Origin: Dickeya dianthicola NCPPB 453
GTDB taxonomy: Bacteria; Pseudomonadota; Gammaproteobacteria; Enterobacterales; Enterobacteriaceae
DNA length: 64,000 nt
Reading direction: 5' to 3'
Assembly: GCF_000365305.1 (NCBI RefSeq)
Contig: NZ_CM001841.1
Span: forward strand, 4,538,046-4,602,045
The notes beneath the pieces were generated by a model that was given only the letters and a program-made list of their open reading frames with translations, did no database searches and had not been told where the DNA came from. Positions 1-9,348 of the stretch are shown piece after piece. Each line of letters begins with the position of its first letter. The stretch's first letter is position 1. The translations under genes and the position numbers were made by a program.

Positions 1-114
1 GCTGACGGTGCCGACGGACAGGCTGGCGGATTGCTGCACTTCTGTCGCGGCAAAGGTGCCGAAAGAAACAGTAGCCAGAGCGATAACTGCAACAATATTT
101 TTGATAGCGTTCAT
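1..114 (-). CDS. YdgH/BhsA/McbA-like (DUF1471) periplasmic protein, 5' part only
   Basis: The first 38 codons of a minus-strand gene running off the left edge. The translation begins MNAIKNIVAVIALATVSFGT and continues FAATEVQQSASLSVG, a signal peptide with a likely cleavage after FAA. This is the usual opening of the small secreted DUF1471 stress and biofilm proteins of enterobacteria. The family usually has about 80-90 residues, so most of the gene lies outside. The family call rests only on the N-terminus. Confidence 0.65.
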   Translation of the reverse strand, partial: MNAIKNIVAVIALATVSFGTFAATEVQQSASLSVGTVS

Positions 115-442
115 GGTCAATATCCTTCACGTTGAATTCGGTTAGTGTTCTTAACTGGAGGCGTTATCGCCTTCGATGGAAGTGATAATAGACCTGCTGT
201 CCGCGCGTTAAAATCGGGTTTATTTGCAGATATCATTCAAATTTTATGAAATAAAAAAAACCGCGATTCGAGCGAATTTCCCCCACTGTCACTTACCCCA
301 AAACCAGATATTCATTACCGGTTTTGTACTTTGCGGTTTCACCATGCCTGTGAAAGTATCCCTCTCGTATGACAGCCTTTTTCCAGCCCTGACACCACCT
401 GCACAGCGGCTGATAGTAATCTGATAATTAAAAGGAAAAACC
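115..442. other. Intergenic region between divergent genes
   Basis: 328 bases between the DUF1471 gene and the ABC transporter operon. It is AT-rich in its middle (about 205-260) and must hold both divergent promoters. An AAGGAAA ribosome binding site lies just before the ATG at 443. No convincing operator, RNA or small gene was seen. Confidence 0.5.
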
Positions 443-2086
443 ATGTCTGGTTTCTCGAACGCTCGGCAGAAGCGGGGAATGGGTCTGCTTGTTTCATTAG
501 TTTTGCTAGGGGGTAGCGCGCAGACACAAGCCGCCGATAACGCACCGAAAACCGGCGGCACGCTGATCTATCTGGAACAACAGCCGCATACCAATTTGTA
601 TCCGCCCGCAGGCGGTTTTTACCCCAACGGCGGCATCCTCAACCAAATCACCGACAAACTGACCTACCAGAACCCGGAAACGCTGAACATCGAGCCCTGG
701 ATCGCCGAATCCTGGACTATCAACGCCGACAGCACCGAGTACACGTTCAAACTGCGTCCCGGCGTCACCTTCTCCGACGGCACGCCGCTGGATGCCAACG
801 CCGTCGCTAAAAATTTCGATACCTACGGGCTGGGCAACAAGGAACTGAACCAACCGGTTTCCGAAGTGATCAATAACTATTTGCGCAGCGACGTCATCGA
901 CCCGCTGACGGTGAAGTTTTACTTCAAAAAACCGTCGCCCGGCTTCCTGCAAGGCACCGCTGCCATCGGCTCCGGGCTGGTATCGCTGAGCACGCTGGCG
1001 CGCAACTTCAACCAGTTGGGCGACGCCACCCGCATCATCGGCTCCGGCCCGTTTGTGGTCAGCAGCGAGAAACCGGGGCGTGAATTGAAACTGACGGCGC
1101 GTAAGGATTACCACTGGGCGCCGGCGACATTCACGCATCAGGGCCGCCCTTATCTGGACGGCATCACCTATCTGGTCACGCCGGAAGACAGCGTACGCAT
1201 CGGCGCGCTGGTGTCCGGTCAGGCGGATTTCATCCGTCAGATTCAGGCCTATGACGAAAAACGGGTGCAGAGCGAAGGCATCCGCATCTACGCCGCGCCC
1301 ACTCGCGGCGTCAACAACAGCGTCAATTTCCGTCCGGATAATCCGCTGGTGGCGGACATCCGCGTGCGTCAGGCGCTGCGTTACGCCACCAACCCGAAAG
1401 AAATTATCCAGACGCTGTATTCCGATAACTACCCGCAGGCCACCTCGGTGCTGGCGAAAACCGCCGCCGGTTACGTCAACCTGTCCGACAAGCTGACGTT
1501 CGACCCGGCCGCCGCCGCGCGCCTGCTGGACGATGCGGGCTGGAAAGCGGGCGCACAGGGCATCCGCCAAAAAGACGGTCAGTCGCTGGTGCTGACCGCC
1601 TACGAATCACAACCGCAGCCGCAGAACAAGGAGATGCTGCAACTGGTGGCGCAGCAGTGGGCCAAAGTGGGCGTGAAACTGAACGTGCTGGCGGGCGACG
1701 CGGGCACCAAAACCCTCGACAGTCTCGACCCGCTGAAAACCGGTGTGTCGCCGGGCATGGTCGGCCGTGCCGATCCGGATGTACTGAAAAGCCAGTATTA
1801 CCCGACGCTGCGCAACGTGCTGCTGCAAAAAGGCGGCGCCAGCGACAAGGTGAAAACCTTTGAAGACACGCACCTCAACACGCTGCTGGACGGCATCGCC
1901 TCCGCCACCGATCGCAGTAAACGGCTGGCGCTGGTGAGCGAGGTGCAGAACTACCTGATCGATCAGGCGTATGTGATTCCAATTTTTGAAGAACCGCAAG
2001 TGTTCGCCGGGCGCGCCACTACCAAAGGCATTGGCTTCGAAGCCGTAGGCCGCCCCAGTTTCTACAACACCTGGCTGGACAAGTAA
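443..2086 (+). CDS. ABC transporter substrate-binding protein, oligopeptide/nickel type (KPN_01854-like family)
   Basis: A 547-residue periplasmic solute-binding protein of the SBP_bac_5 (OppA/DppA/NikA) class. Residues 1-30 form a signal peptide with positively charged start, hydrophobic core and probable cleavage after TQA. The mature part has the class hallmarks: an early GGTLIYLEQQPH strand, YTFKLRPGVTFSDGTPLDA near residue 100, and a C-terminal region ending in IFEEPQVFAGR. The ligand is unknown; similarity to oligopeptide binders does not prove peptide transport. It heads an operon with two permeases, a double ATPase, a flavin monooxygenase and a CMD-domain protein, a set I recall as the KPN_01854-KPN_01858 group of Klebsiella. 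An AAGGAAA ribosome binding site precedes the ATG. Confidence 0.88.
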   Translation: MSGFSNARQKRGMGLLVSLVLLGGSAQTQAADNAPKTGGTLIYLEQQPHTNLYPPAGGFYPNGGILNQITDKLTYQNPETLNIEPWIAESWTINADSTEYTFKLRPGVTFSDGTPLDANAVAKNFDTYGLGNKELNQPVSEVINNYLRSDVIDPLTVKFYFKKPSPGFLQGTAAIGSGLVSLSTLARNFNQLGDATRIIGSGPFVVSSEKPGRELKLTARKDYHWAPATFTHQGRPYLDGITYLVTPEDSVRIGALVSGQADFIRQIQAYDEKRVQSEGIRIYAAPTRGVNNSVNFRPDNPLVADIRVRQALRYATNPKEIIQTLYSDNYPQATSVLAKTAAGYVNLSDKLTFDPAAAARLLDDAGWKAGAQGIRQKDGQSLVLTAYESQPQPQNKEMLQLVAQQWAKVGVKLNVLAGDAGTKTLDSLDPLKTGVSPGMVGRADPDVLKSQYYPTLRNVLLQKGGASDKVKTFEDTHLNTLLDGIASATDRSKRLALVSEVQNYLIDQAYVIPIFEEPQVFAGRATTKGIGFEAVGRPSFYNTWLDK

Positions 2087-2110
2087 CCGAACCACGACGG
2101 AGGGCAAAAC

Positions 2111-3052
2111 GTGCGGATAAGCTATCTGGCGACACGCCTCGGACAGGCGCTGCTGGTGCTGTGGGCGGCATTTACCCTGTCATTCATTCTGTTGCAGGCG
2201 CTGCCTGGCGACGCGGTGCTGATCAAATTCATGAGTCCGGAGCTGGGGTTAAGCGCCAGCCAGGTAGCCGAACTGCGGTTGGCCTACGGTGCCGATGTGC
2301 CGTTGCTGACCCAGTACGCGGCGTCGCTGTCGCGCCTGCTGCACGGCGATTTCGGCCTGTCGTTGCAGGCCGGGCTGCCGATCAGCGACTTGTTGGCGAC
2401 CAATCTGCCGCCGACATTGCTGCTGGCGGTGCTGGGGTTCGGTGCGGCGCTGCTGCTGGCGTTTGCGTTGGCGTTTCTCTCGGCGCTGACCCCGTTCGCC
2501 TGGCTGCGCCAGTTGTTTCAGTCGGCGCCGTCGCTGCTGATTTCCATTCCCACTTTCTGGCTCGGTATCGTGCTGATTCAGGTGTTTTCCTTCCGGCTGG
2601 GATGGATTTCGGTGATCAACCCCGGCGAGTGGGAAGGGCTGATTCTGCCGGTGCTGACGCTCTCGATGCCGATTGCCGCGCCCATCGCCCAGGTGCTGAT
2701 GCGCAGCATCGATCAGGTGCTGGCGCAGCCGTTCGTGGCGGTGGCGCGAGCCAAAGGGTTGAGCCGCCGCGGCGTGCTGTGGCGTCACGTGGCGCGCAAC
2801 GCCATGCTGCCGGCGCTGACGCTGGCGGGCTTGCTGCTGGGCGAGCTGATCGCCGGGGCGCTTGTCACCGAAACCGTATTTGGCCGCAGCGGGCTGGGTC
2901 AGTTGACGCAGGAAGCGGTCAACACGCAGGACGCCAGCGTATTGCAGGCTATCGTGCTGGTGTCAGCAACGGCATTCGTGGCGGTCAACCTACTGGTCGA
3001 TCTGCTCTACCCGTTGCTTGATCCGCGTCTGAAAACCACCCCGGAGGTGTGA
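2111..3052 (+). CDS. ABC transporter permease, DppB/OppB type
   Basis: A 313-residue inner-membrane permease beginning with GTG after an AGGAG-like site (cggagggcaaaac). It has an N-terminal membrane segment, a periplasmic loop and then a cluster of membrane segments. The conserved cytoplasmic coupling loop is visible near residues 210-235 (ARAKGLSRRGVLWRHVARNA), matching the EAA motif that docks on the ATPase. It follows the binding protein by 24 bases and the next permease by one base, so the genes should be co-transcribed. The substrate is unknown. Confidence 0.88.
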   Translation: MRISYLATRLGQALLVLWAAFTLSFILLQALPGDAVLIKFMSPELGLSASQVAELRLAYGADVPLLTQYAASLSRLLHGDFGLSLQAGLPISDLLATNLPPTLLLAVLGFGAALLLAFALAFLSALTPFAWLRQLFQSAPSLLISIPTFWLGIVLIQVFSFRLGWISVINPGEWEGLILPVLTLSMPIAAPIAQVLMRSIDQVLAQPFVAVARAKGLSRRGVLWRHVARNAMLPALTLAGLLLGELIAGALVTETVFGRSGLGQLTQEAVNTQDASVLQAIVLVSATAFVAVNLLVDLLYPLLDPRLKTTPEV

Positions 3053-3053
3053 T

Positions 3054-3929
3054 ATGGCGAGTATTCAACTGGAAAAAATCGCCTTTCCGCTGCTGCGTAA
3101 AACGCCGCGTCTGCGCCGTTACGTCGCGCAACCCGGTCTGGCGCTCGCCTGGCTAGTGCTGCTGACAGTAACACTGTGGGCGCTGTTCCCCGGCCTGTTT
3201 ACCCACGCGTCGCCGATTGAGGGCGTGTCGGGCGCGCAACGGCTGGCGCCGGGCGGCGACTACCTGCTCGGCAACTACCTGCTCGGCACCGACCAACTGG
3301 GGCGCGACCTCTACACCCGCATCGTCTATGGCTCGGTGCATTCGCTGTCCGGCGCGGTGGTAGCGGTGTCGCTGGGTCTGGTGTTCGGCAGCCTGCTGGG
3401 GCTGCTGGCAGGCGCGGTCGGTGGCCGGCTGGATACGCTGGTGATGCGTAGCGTCGATGTGCTGCTGGCCATTCCCGGCTTACTGCTGGCGCTGAGCGTC
3501 ATTATCCTGCTGGGGTTCGGTAACCTGAACGCCGCTATCGCGGTGGGCGTGACCTCGGTGGCGAATTTTACTCGACTGGTGCGCGCGGAAGTGCTGCGCG
3601 TACGCCGCAGCGATTACGTCGAAGCGGCATTTGGCAGCGGCGGCACTTTCTTTGGCGTGCTGTGGCGCCACATTCTGCCCAACTCGCTCACCAGCGTGTT
3701 GGCGTTTGCCGCATTGCAGTTCGGCAGCGCGATTCTGGCGCTCGCCACCCTGAGCTTTCTCGGCTACGGCGCGCCGCCGCCGACGCCGGAGTGGGGCTTG
3801 TTGATCGCCGAAGGCCGCAACTACCTCGCTACCGCCTGGTGGCTGACCACCTTCCCCGGCCTACTGGTGGTCGCCGTGGTGCTGGCAACCAACCGCATCA
3901 GCCAGTCGATCCGGAGATCAACGCGATGA
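3054..3929 (+). CDS. ABC transporter permease, DppC/OppC type
   Basis: A 291-residue inner-membrane permease, partner of the preceding one. It shows the N-terminal extension and first membrane segment typical of DppC-like subunits, then LLGTDQLGRDLYTRIVYGS, the family hallmark at about residue 80. The EAA-type coupling loop lies near residues 185-210 (EAAFGSGGTFFGVLWRHILPN). Its stop codon overlaps the start of the ATPase gene in an ATGA, indicating translational coupling. Confidence 0.88.
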   Translation: MASIQLEKIAFPLLRKTPRLRRYVAQPGLALAWLVLLTVTLWALFPGLFTHASPIEGVSGAQRLAPGGDYLLGNYLLGTDQLGRDLYTRIVYGSVHSLSGAVVAVSLGLVFGSLLGLLAGAVGGRLDTLVMRSVDVLLAIPGLLLALSVIILLGFGNLNAAIAVGVTSVANFTRLVRAEVLRVRRSDYVEAAFGSGGTFFGVLWRHILPNSLTSVLAFAALQFGSAILALATLSFLGYGAPPPTPEWGLLIAEGRNYLATAWWLTTFPGLLVVAVVLATNRISQSIRRSTR

Positions 3930-5578
3930 GCCTGCCGCTAAGTTTGCAAAGCAGCACGGCAATACCGGTGCTGGAACTGGAAGACGTCGCCATCGCCTAC
4001 CGTGACGACGACGGCGAACGCACGGTGGTGGAAGGCGTGTCCTTCGCCATCCAGCCCGGCGAAGTGGTGGCGCTGGTGGGCGAATCCGGTTCCGGCAAAA
4101 CCACTACCGCACAGGCGGTGATCGGCCTGCTGGCGGACAACGGCCGCCTGACGCGCGGGGCTATCCGCCTTAACGGCGCCGATATCAGCCGTTGGTCGCA
4201 ACCGCGGTTGGACAGTATTCGCGGCCGCGTGGTCAGCCTGGTGCCGCAGGACCCCGGCAGCTCGCTCAACCCGGTGAAAACCATCGGCGAGCAGGTGGAT
4301 GAAATTCTGCGCCTGCACCAGAAAAGCGACCGCCGCCGCCTGCGCCGGCAAACGCTGGCGTTGCTGACGCGCGTCGGGCTGACCGAGCCGGAACTGCGCG
4401 CCGGCCAGTACCCGCACGAGCTCTCCGGCGGCATGAAACAACGGGTGCTGATCGCCATCGCCATCGCGCTGAAACCGGCACTGATCATCGCCGATGAACC
4501 GACCAGCGCGCTGGACGTTACGGTGCAAAAACGCATTCTCGATTTACTGGACGAACTGCGCCGGGAAAACGGCACCGCCATTCTGTTCGTCACCCACGAT
4601 CTGGCGGTCGCCGCCGAGCGCGCCGACCGCCTGCTGGTGTTCCAGAAAGGCTATATTCAGGAACAGGGGCCGACCCGGCAGGTGCTGAGCGCGCCGCAAA
4701 GCCAGTACGCGCGCACTCTGCTGGCTAACATCCCGTCGCTGGCCCCGGCCCGCCGCCCGTCACGCGCCGACGCGTCCGATCAACCGATTTCCAGTCAACC
4801 GATCGTTCAGGTGGAACAGCTGGTGCAGGAATTCCCGCTGACGGGCAGCCGCAAGCAGCCGTTCCGGGCGGTGGATGCGGTGTCGTTCAGCGTAGCGCCC
4901 GGCACCACTCACGCCATTGTCGGCGAGTCCGGTTCCGGCAAGACCACCACCGCGCGCATGATTCTTGGCTTCCAGCGCCCGACCGCCGGCCGCATCCTGA
5001 TCGACGGCACCGACATTACCCGGCTACGCGGCGAAGCGCTGCGCCAGTTCCGCCAGACCATTCAGCTGGTTTATCAAAATCCGTTCAGTTCGCTCGACCC
5101 GTCGCAGCGGCTGTTCGACATCGTGGAAGAGCCGCTGCGCAATTTTAACCGCGACACCCGGACAGAGCGGGCCAACCGGGTACACGAGATATTCGAACGG
5201 GTGGCGCTGCCCGCCCCACTGCTGCAACGCCGCCCGGCAGAACTGTCCGGCGGCCAGCGTCAGCGGGTCGCCATCGCCCGCGCGCTGGTGCTGGAACCGA
5301 AAGTGCTGGTGCTGGACGAAGCCGTCTCGGCGCTGGATGTCACGGTGCAAGCCCAGATACTGCGTTTGCTGGAGGAACTGCAAGCGTCGCTGGGGCTGAC
5401 CTATCTGTTTATTTCCCACGATCTCGCCGTGGTGCGGCAGATAGCCGATACCGTTTCCGTGCTGTATCACGGCAAACAGGTGGAATCCGGGCCGGTAGAG
5501 CAAATTTTTGCCCGGCCGGCCGAGCGCTATACCCGGGAACTGATCGACGCGATCCCCGGCCAGCGCCACGTCTCTTAA
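3926..5578 (+). CDS. ABC transporter ATP-binding protein with two fused nucleotide-binding domains
   Basis: A 550-residue fusion of a DppD-like and a DppF-like ATPase, the energy source for the two permeases. Domain 1 has Walker A GESGSGKTT at about residues 52-60, signature LSGGMKQR and Walker B IIADEPTSALD. Domain 2 repeats these with Walker A near residues 333-341, signature LSGGQRQR and LDEAVSALD. Both carry the H-loop (THDLAV, SHDLAV). The start is the ATG at 3926, in the ATGA overlap with the upstream permease; an open frame extends further upstream but only through the permease gene. The fused form is seen in several oligopeptide-type systems such as YejF and GsiA. Confidence 0.92.
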   Translation: MSLPLSLQSSTAIPVLELEDVAIAYRDDDGERTVVEGVSFAIQPGEVVALVGESGSGKTTTAQAVIGLLADNGRLTRGAIRLNGADISRWSQPRLDSIRGRVVSLVPQDPGSSLNPVKTIGEQVDEILRLHQKSDRRRLRRQTLALLTRVGLTEPELRAGQYPHELSGGMKQRVLIAIAIALKPALIIADEPTSALDVTVQKRILDLLDELRRENGTAILFVTHDLAVAAERADRLLVFQKGYIQEQGPTRQVLSAPQSQYARTLLANIPSLAPARRPSRADASDQPISSQPIVQVEQLVQEFPLTGSRKQPFRAVDAVSFSVAPGTTHAIVGESGSGKTTTARMILGFQRPTAGRILIDGTDITRLRGEALRQFRQTIQLVYQNPFSSLDPSQRLFDIVEEPLRNFNRDTRTERANRVHEIFERVALPAPLLQRRPAELSGGQRQRVAIARALVLEPKVLVLDEAVSALDVTVQAQILRLLEELQASLGLTYLFISHDLAVVRQIADTVSVLYHGKQVESGPVEQIFARPAERYTRELIDAIPGQRHVS

Positions 5579-5607
5579 GGGACACAGCCTAAACCAAGGA
5601 TTTAATC

Positions 5608-6657
5608 ATGACTCAAAAACGTCTGGGGTTTTTCACCCGTTTGCTGGATGACGTGCCCGCCGGGCAACGTTACCGGCTGGCCGCCGAGCAGATCATCAAA
5701 GCCGAGCAACTGGGCTTCGACAGCGCCTGGGTGGCGCAGCATCACTTTCACGCCGACGAAGGCGGCCTGCCGTCGCCGCTGGTGTTTCTGGCGCAGGTCG
5801 CCGTGCAGACCCGGCGCATTCGCCTCGGCACCGGGGTGATCACCCTGCCGATGGAACAACCGCTGCGGGTGGCGGAAGACACCGCGGTACTTGACCTACT
5901 CAGTAACGGTCGGCTGGAAGTGGGGATGGGCTCCGGCGGCACGCCGTCGTCGTTCGCCGCCTTCGGCCACAACAGCGAACAGCGCGGCGAGATTCTGGGC
6001 CGCTATCTGGCGCAGGTGCGTGCCGCCTGGGCGGGCGAACCGCTGAGCGCGGACGGCAACCAGCTTTACCCGGCTGCGCCGCACCTCAACCGCCGCGTGT
6101 GGCAAGCCACCTTCTCGGTGGAGGGCGCCATCCGCGCCGGTCAGGCGGGCGACGGGCTGATGCTGTCCCGCACCCAGCCGCGCCCGGACGGCTTCCCCGA
6201 CGCCACGCTGGCCGACCTGCAAAACCCGATGATCGACGCCTATCTGGACGCGCTGCCGCCCGGCGTCGCACCGCGCATCATGGGCTCGCGCAGCGTGTTT
6301 GTGGCCGACGACCGGGCGCTGGCGCTGCAACTGGCGCAAACCGGTCTGCAACGGTCCGCCGCCCGGCTGGCCCAGTTGGGCCGCCCGGCCCGCAACGGCT
6401 CGGTGGAAGAACTGATCGCCTCGTTTGACAGCCATGTCGGCACGCCGGAAGACGTCATCGCCTCGTTGCAGGCCGACAGTTCACTGGCGCGGACTACCGA
6501 ACTGGCGTTTCAGGTGCATTCCATCGACCCGCCGCACGCCCATATTCTGCGCTCACTGGAGCTAATCGCCGCCCAGGTCGCGCCCGCGCTGGGCTGGTCG
6601 CCCGCTAAACCCGCTAAAGATAAACACACCAGCCCGACCGGGCAGGAGGTTGTATGA
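5608..6657 (+). CDS. FMN-dependent luciferase-like monooxygenase (KPN_01858-like family)
   Basis: A 349-residue member of the bacterial luciferase-like family, TIM-barrel enzymes using reduced flavin and oxygen. Family features are the N-terminal LGFFTRLLD strand, the WVAQHHF segment near residue 50, RIRLGTGVITLP near 85 and the NGRLEVGMGSGG glycine-rich stretch near 115. Substrate and flavin reductase partner are not evident. Its place behind an ABC importer suggests it oxidises the imported compound or something derived from it (inference). The stop overlaps the next gene in an ATGA. The last 25 residues are a polar, probably disordered tail. Confidence 0.85.
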   Translation: MTQKRLGFFTRLLDDVPAGQRYRLAAEQIIKAEQLGFDSAWVAQHHFHADEGGLPSPLVFLAQVAVQTRRIRLGTGVITLPMEQPLRVAEDTAVLDLLSNGRLEVGMGSGGTPSSFAAFGHNSEQRGEILGRYLAQVRAAWAGEPLSADGNQLYPAAPHLNRRVWQATFSVEGAIRAGQAGDGLMLSRTQPRPDGFPDATLADLQNPMIDAYLDALPPGVAPRIMGSRSVFVADDRALALQLAQTGLQRSAARLAQLGRPARNGSVEELIASFDSHVGTPEDVIASLQADSSLARTTELAFQVHSIDPPHAHILRSLELIAAQVAPALGWSPAKPAKDKHTSPTGQEVV

Positions 6658-7772
6658 CACCATCAACATCCGACATTTTGGATACGCTGGCGGAAATCGC
6701 CCCGGATTCACCGCTGGCGCAGGCCAGAGCGACGCGCGATGCCGCCACCCGGCATACGCAAGGCAGCTATGAGGCACTGTTCAACCACACTGAGGACGGC
6801 GGCCTACCATTGGCGCTGCGCTTTTTCATCACCGAAAAGGTCAGCGGCTGGCATCAGAACGCCCGGTTACAGCGCTTTTACGCCCAACGGCTGGCGGACT
6901 TTCCGGCCCCAGCACCCGGCGCGGCGCTGGACCGGGCGCTGGAACAGGCCGAGCGGCTGGCGTTCCAGCCCGTCACCGCCCAACCGGAATCATTGCAGGC
7001 GCTGCAACAGGCCGGCTGGGCGGTGGATGATATCGTCACGCTGTCGCAGTTAGTGGCGTTTGTCAGTTTTCAAAGCCGGTTACTGCACGGCTACCGGCTG
7101 CTGGCCGGTCACGCCGAAGACCCGGCGCCCGCCGCGCCTGCCGCCATCGCCGGGCGCTGGCACACCCAGGCGCAAACCCACAGCGGCAAAACCGCCCCGG
7201 ATGCGTTTACGCAGGGCGAACTGGGCTGGGAACCGTGGGTTCCCGCCAAACCGCTGGCGGCATTCACCGCCGACGAACAGGCGATTCTGGCGCGTTTCGG
7301 CCACACCGATTCCGACTATTTCCGCCTGCTGGGCCGCAACCTGCCGGTGCTGGAGCAACGCACCCTCACCGACAAGGGGATTTTTTATACCTCCGGCGGC
7401 CTGCCGCGCAAAGACCGGGAGCTGGCCGCCGCGGTGGTCAGCAAGGTCAACGGCTGTATTTATTGCGCCTCGGTGCATGCCCGCAAGGCCAGCCAGCTAT
7501 CGAAACAGGACGACGCGGTACAGCGCCTGCTCGGCGTGCCGCCAGGCGGCGATCTCGCTGCCGGACAGGACGCGCGCTGGCAGGCGATCATCACCTTCGC
7601 CGCCCGGCTGTCCACCACGCCGTCGCAGACCAACGCGCGAGATCTGGCGCGCCTGCGCGAACAGGGGCTGGACACGCTGGAAATTCTCGACCTGATTCAG
7701 TCCGCCGCGTTCTTCGCCTGGGCCAACCGGCTGATGCTGACGCTGGGCGAACCGTTCTGGCCAGTGCGGTAA
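6654..7772 (+). CDS. Fused CMD / alkylhydroperoxidase-like (AhpD-fold) protein
   Basis: A 372-residue protein made of two carboxymuconolactone-decarboxylase-like halves. The C-terminal half carries the AhpD-type redox motif CIYCASVH (Cys268, Cys271, His275), matching Cys-x2-Cys-x3-His of alkylhydroperoxidases. The N-terminal half (about residues 1-180) is a second CMD-like domain without this motif. As I recall, the two halves are separate adjacent genes in Agrobacterium vitis (Avi_7170 and Avi_7169), so this would be a natural fusion. It probably handles a peroxide or reactive product of the linked monooxygenase (inference). Last gene of the operon. Confidence 0.82.
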   Translation: MTPSTSDILDTLAEIAPDSPLAQARATRDAATRHTQGSYEALFNHTEDGGLPLALRFFITEKVSGWHQNARLQRFYAQRLADFPAPAPGAALDRALEQAERLAFQPVTAQPESLQALQQAGWAVDDIVTLSQLVAFVSFQSRLLHGYRLLAGHAEDPAPAAPAAIAGRWHTQAQTHSGKTAPDAFTQGELGWEPWVPAKPLAAFTADEQAILARFGHTDSDYFRLLGRNLPVLEQRTLTDKGIFYTSGGLPRKDRELAAAVVSKVNGCIYCASVHARKASQLSKQDDAVQRLLGVPPGGDLAAGQDARWQAIITFAARLSTTPSQTNARDLARLREQGLDTLEILDLIQSAAFFAWANRLMLTLGEPFWPVR

Positions 7773-7778
7773 CTGACT

Positions 7779-7816
7779 GATGTTCTGAGGATAAATCGAT
7801 GTTCTGCGGATAAAAG
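7779..7816. repeat. 19-bp tandem duplication between convergent genes
   Basis: Two adjacent 19-base units, GATGTTCTGAGGATAAATC and GATGTTCTGCGGATAAAAG, differing at a few positions. It lies just after the CMD gene and is one of several short intergenic duplications in this window. Confidence 0.75.
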
Positions 7817-7824
7817 CGCAGGCT

Positions 7825-7849
7825 GTCCGGTAACGACGCGTTACCGGAC
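7825..7849. terminator. Hairpin between convergent CMD and glk genes
   Basis: A perfect 11-bp inverted repeat, GTCCGGTAACG/CGTTACCGGAC, with a 3-base loop, in the gap between convergent genes. No clear T-run follows on either strand, so it may act as a barrier or an RNA end rather than a classic intrinsic terminator. Confidence 0.55.
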
Positions 7850-7864
7850 GCTGACGAAAGCAAA

Positions 7865-8833
7865 TTACAGAGTCTGGCCCAGTGTCTGACGCAGATACGC
7901 GCCAGCGCCCAACAACCCCGGTTGCGGGTGGGTGATCATGAACACCGGAATGTCGGCGAGGTAATCGCGGAAACGGCCTTTGTCTTCAAAGGCGCTGCGA
8001 AAACCAGAGTTGCGGAAGAATTCCAGGAAACGCGGCACAATGCCGCCGGCGATGTAAACGCCGCCGAAAGTGCCGAGCGTCAGCGCCAGGTTGCCGCCAA
8101 AGCGCCCCATCAGCACGCAGAACAGCGACAACGCACGCAGGCAGTCAACATCGCTGTGCGCCAGCGCCCGCTCAGACACCACCTGCGGGGTCAGCGCTTC
8201 CGGCACCCGGTTGTCCGCTTTGACGATCGCCCGATAAATATTCACCAGCCCCGGCCCAGACAGCACGCGCTCGGCGGAGACGTGCCCCAATTCCTGACGC
8301 AACACCTGTAACAGGATGTCCTCTTCTTCGCTGTTGGACGCAAAATCCACGTGACCGCCCTCACCCGGCAGGCTCAGCCATGTGCCGGCCACCGGCAACA
8401 GGTGCGCCACGCCGAGCCCGGTTCCGGCGCCGTACACCGCCACCGGCTTACCGGCCACCGCGTCGGCGCCGCCCAGTTGAATCACATCCTCCGGCGTCAG
8501 CACCGGAATCGCCATGCTGACGGCGGTAAAATCGTTGATCACTTCCAGACGCTCAAATCCCAGGTTTTGCCGCATGGCGGCAATGGAGAACGCCCAGTGA
8601 TGATTGGTCATCTCCACCCAGTCGTCGGTCACCGGGCAAGCGATAGCAATACAGGCTTCTTTGATAGTGAGACTCGCGTGTTCCGCCAGAAATAGACGCA
8701 TAGCGTCTTCCAGACTGTCGTGCTGCTGAACCGCGTACTGTTTACTGTGTGACAACTGCCCATTCGCCAGTTCGCACAGGGCAAGACGTGCGTTGGTTCC
8801 ACCGACATCACCTACCAGCGCATACTGATGCAT
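7865..8833 (-). CDS. glk: Glucokinase
   Basis: A 322-residue cytoplasmic ATP:glucose phosphotransferase, close to the length of E. coli Glk (321). The N-terminal phosphate-binding motif is [13 protein letters not shown] (residues 8-20). The sugar-binding segment [12 protein letters not shown] lies near residue 100, and [14 protein letters not shown] and [11 protein letters not shown] further on. It phosphorylates free glucose, for example that released from plant polymers, and feeds glycolysis. It stands alone, convergent with the ABC operon. Confidence 0.96.
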   Translation of the reverse strand: MHQYALVGDVGGTNARLALCELANGQLSHSKQYAVQQHDSLEDAMRLFLAEHASLTIKEACIAIACPVTDDWVEMTNHHWAFSIAAMRQNLGFERLEVINDFTAVSMAIPVLTPEDVIQLGGADAVAGKPVAVYGAGTGLGVAHLLPVAGTWLSLPGEGGHVDFASNSEEEDILLQVLRQELGHVSAERVLSGPGLVNIYRAIVKADNRVPEALTPQVVSERALAHSDVDCLRALSLFCVLMGRFGGNLALTLGTFGGVYIAGGIVPRFLEFFRNSGFRSAFEDKGRFRDYLADIPVFMITHPQPGLLGAGAYLRQTLGQTL

Positions 8834-8973
8834 AAATTACGATCTCCCATTGAAATATCATCATGCGTACTTGAGCACACGGAAAAAACCGCGCGCCGAT
8901 GACGGCAAGCACACCCGAATCTTACTCATATTCACTGGCAATCCATGCCATCAGGGAGACGCGATACATCAAA

Positions 8974-9264
8974 TCAAGCCGTCCCCCCCCGTTTCAGCCG
9001 CAGCATAAAGTCCCGAAATGCGGGAGCCAATTCCTGAAACAGAGCCTCTTTGCGGTAGGTCATCATGACCTCGCCAAACAGTTTCAGACCGGTGCAGAAT
9101 GCGGCAACCTCCGAATCCGGCAAGATCCCCTTTGACCGGACTTTCTCAATAATTTCCAGAATATCGTCATGATTGATGACGTCAAACGTCAGTGCGCGAT
9201 TTTGCGGCTTGTCGTCGCGATTATCGGTGATATTTTCCAGCGTGATACGATAGTGATAAGGCAT
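8974..9264 (-). CDS. DUF3861 family small protein
   Basis: A 96-residue cytoplasmic protein starting MPYHYRITLENITDNRDDK. I recognise it as the DUF3861 family, of unknown function. A start 7 codons upstream is possible, but an AAGGAT ribosome binding site precedes the ATG at 9264 and family members begin near here. It is divergent from the MarR regulator, so it could be that regulator's target. No catalytic motif is evident. Confidence 0.75.
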   Translation of the reverse strand: MPYHYRITLENITDNRDDKPQNRALTFDVINHDDILEIIEKVRSKGILPDSEVAAFCTGLKLFGEVMMTYRKEALFQELAPAFRDFMLRLKRGGTA

Positions 9265-9288
9265 AGTTTTATCCTTGCGGTGCATGAT

Positions 9289-9326
9289 GCGGTTGTATGG
9301 TGTGCTTGCGGTTGTATGGTGCGCTT
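9289..9326. repeat. 19-bp tandem duplication upstream of the MarR gene
   Basis: Two adjacent copies of GCGGTTGTATGGTGYGCTT, differing at one base, in the divergent promoter region between the DUF3861 gene and the MarR gene. The duplicated unit lies upstream of the palindromic operator at 9349. Confidence 0.8.
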
Positions 9327-9348
9327 GAATCGGCGGCCGGGCGTCGCC

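Noticed and set aside
3662-3925. Upstream extension of the ABC ATPase frame
   Set aside because: This part overlaps the permease gene in another frame and has no ATPase features. The ATGA overlap at 3926 is the natural start.
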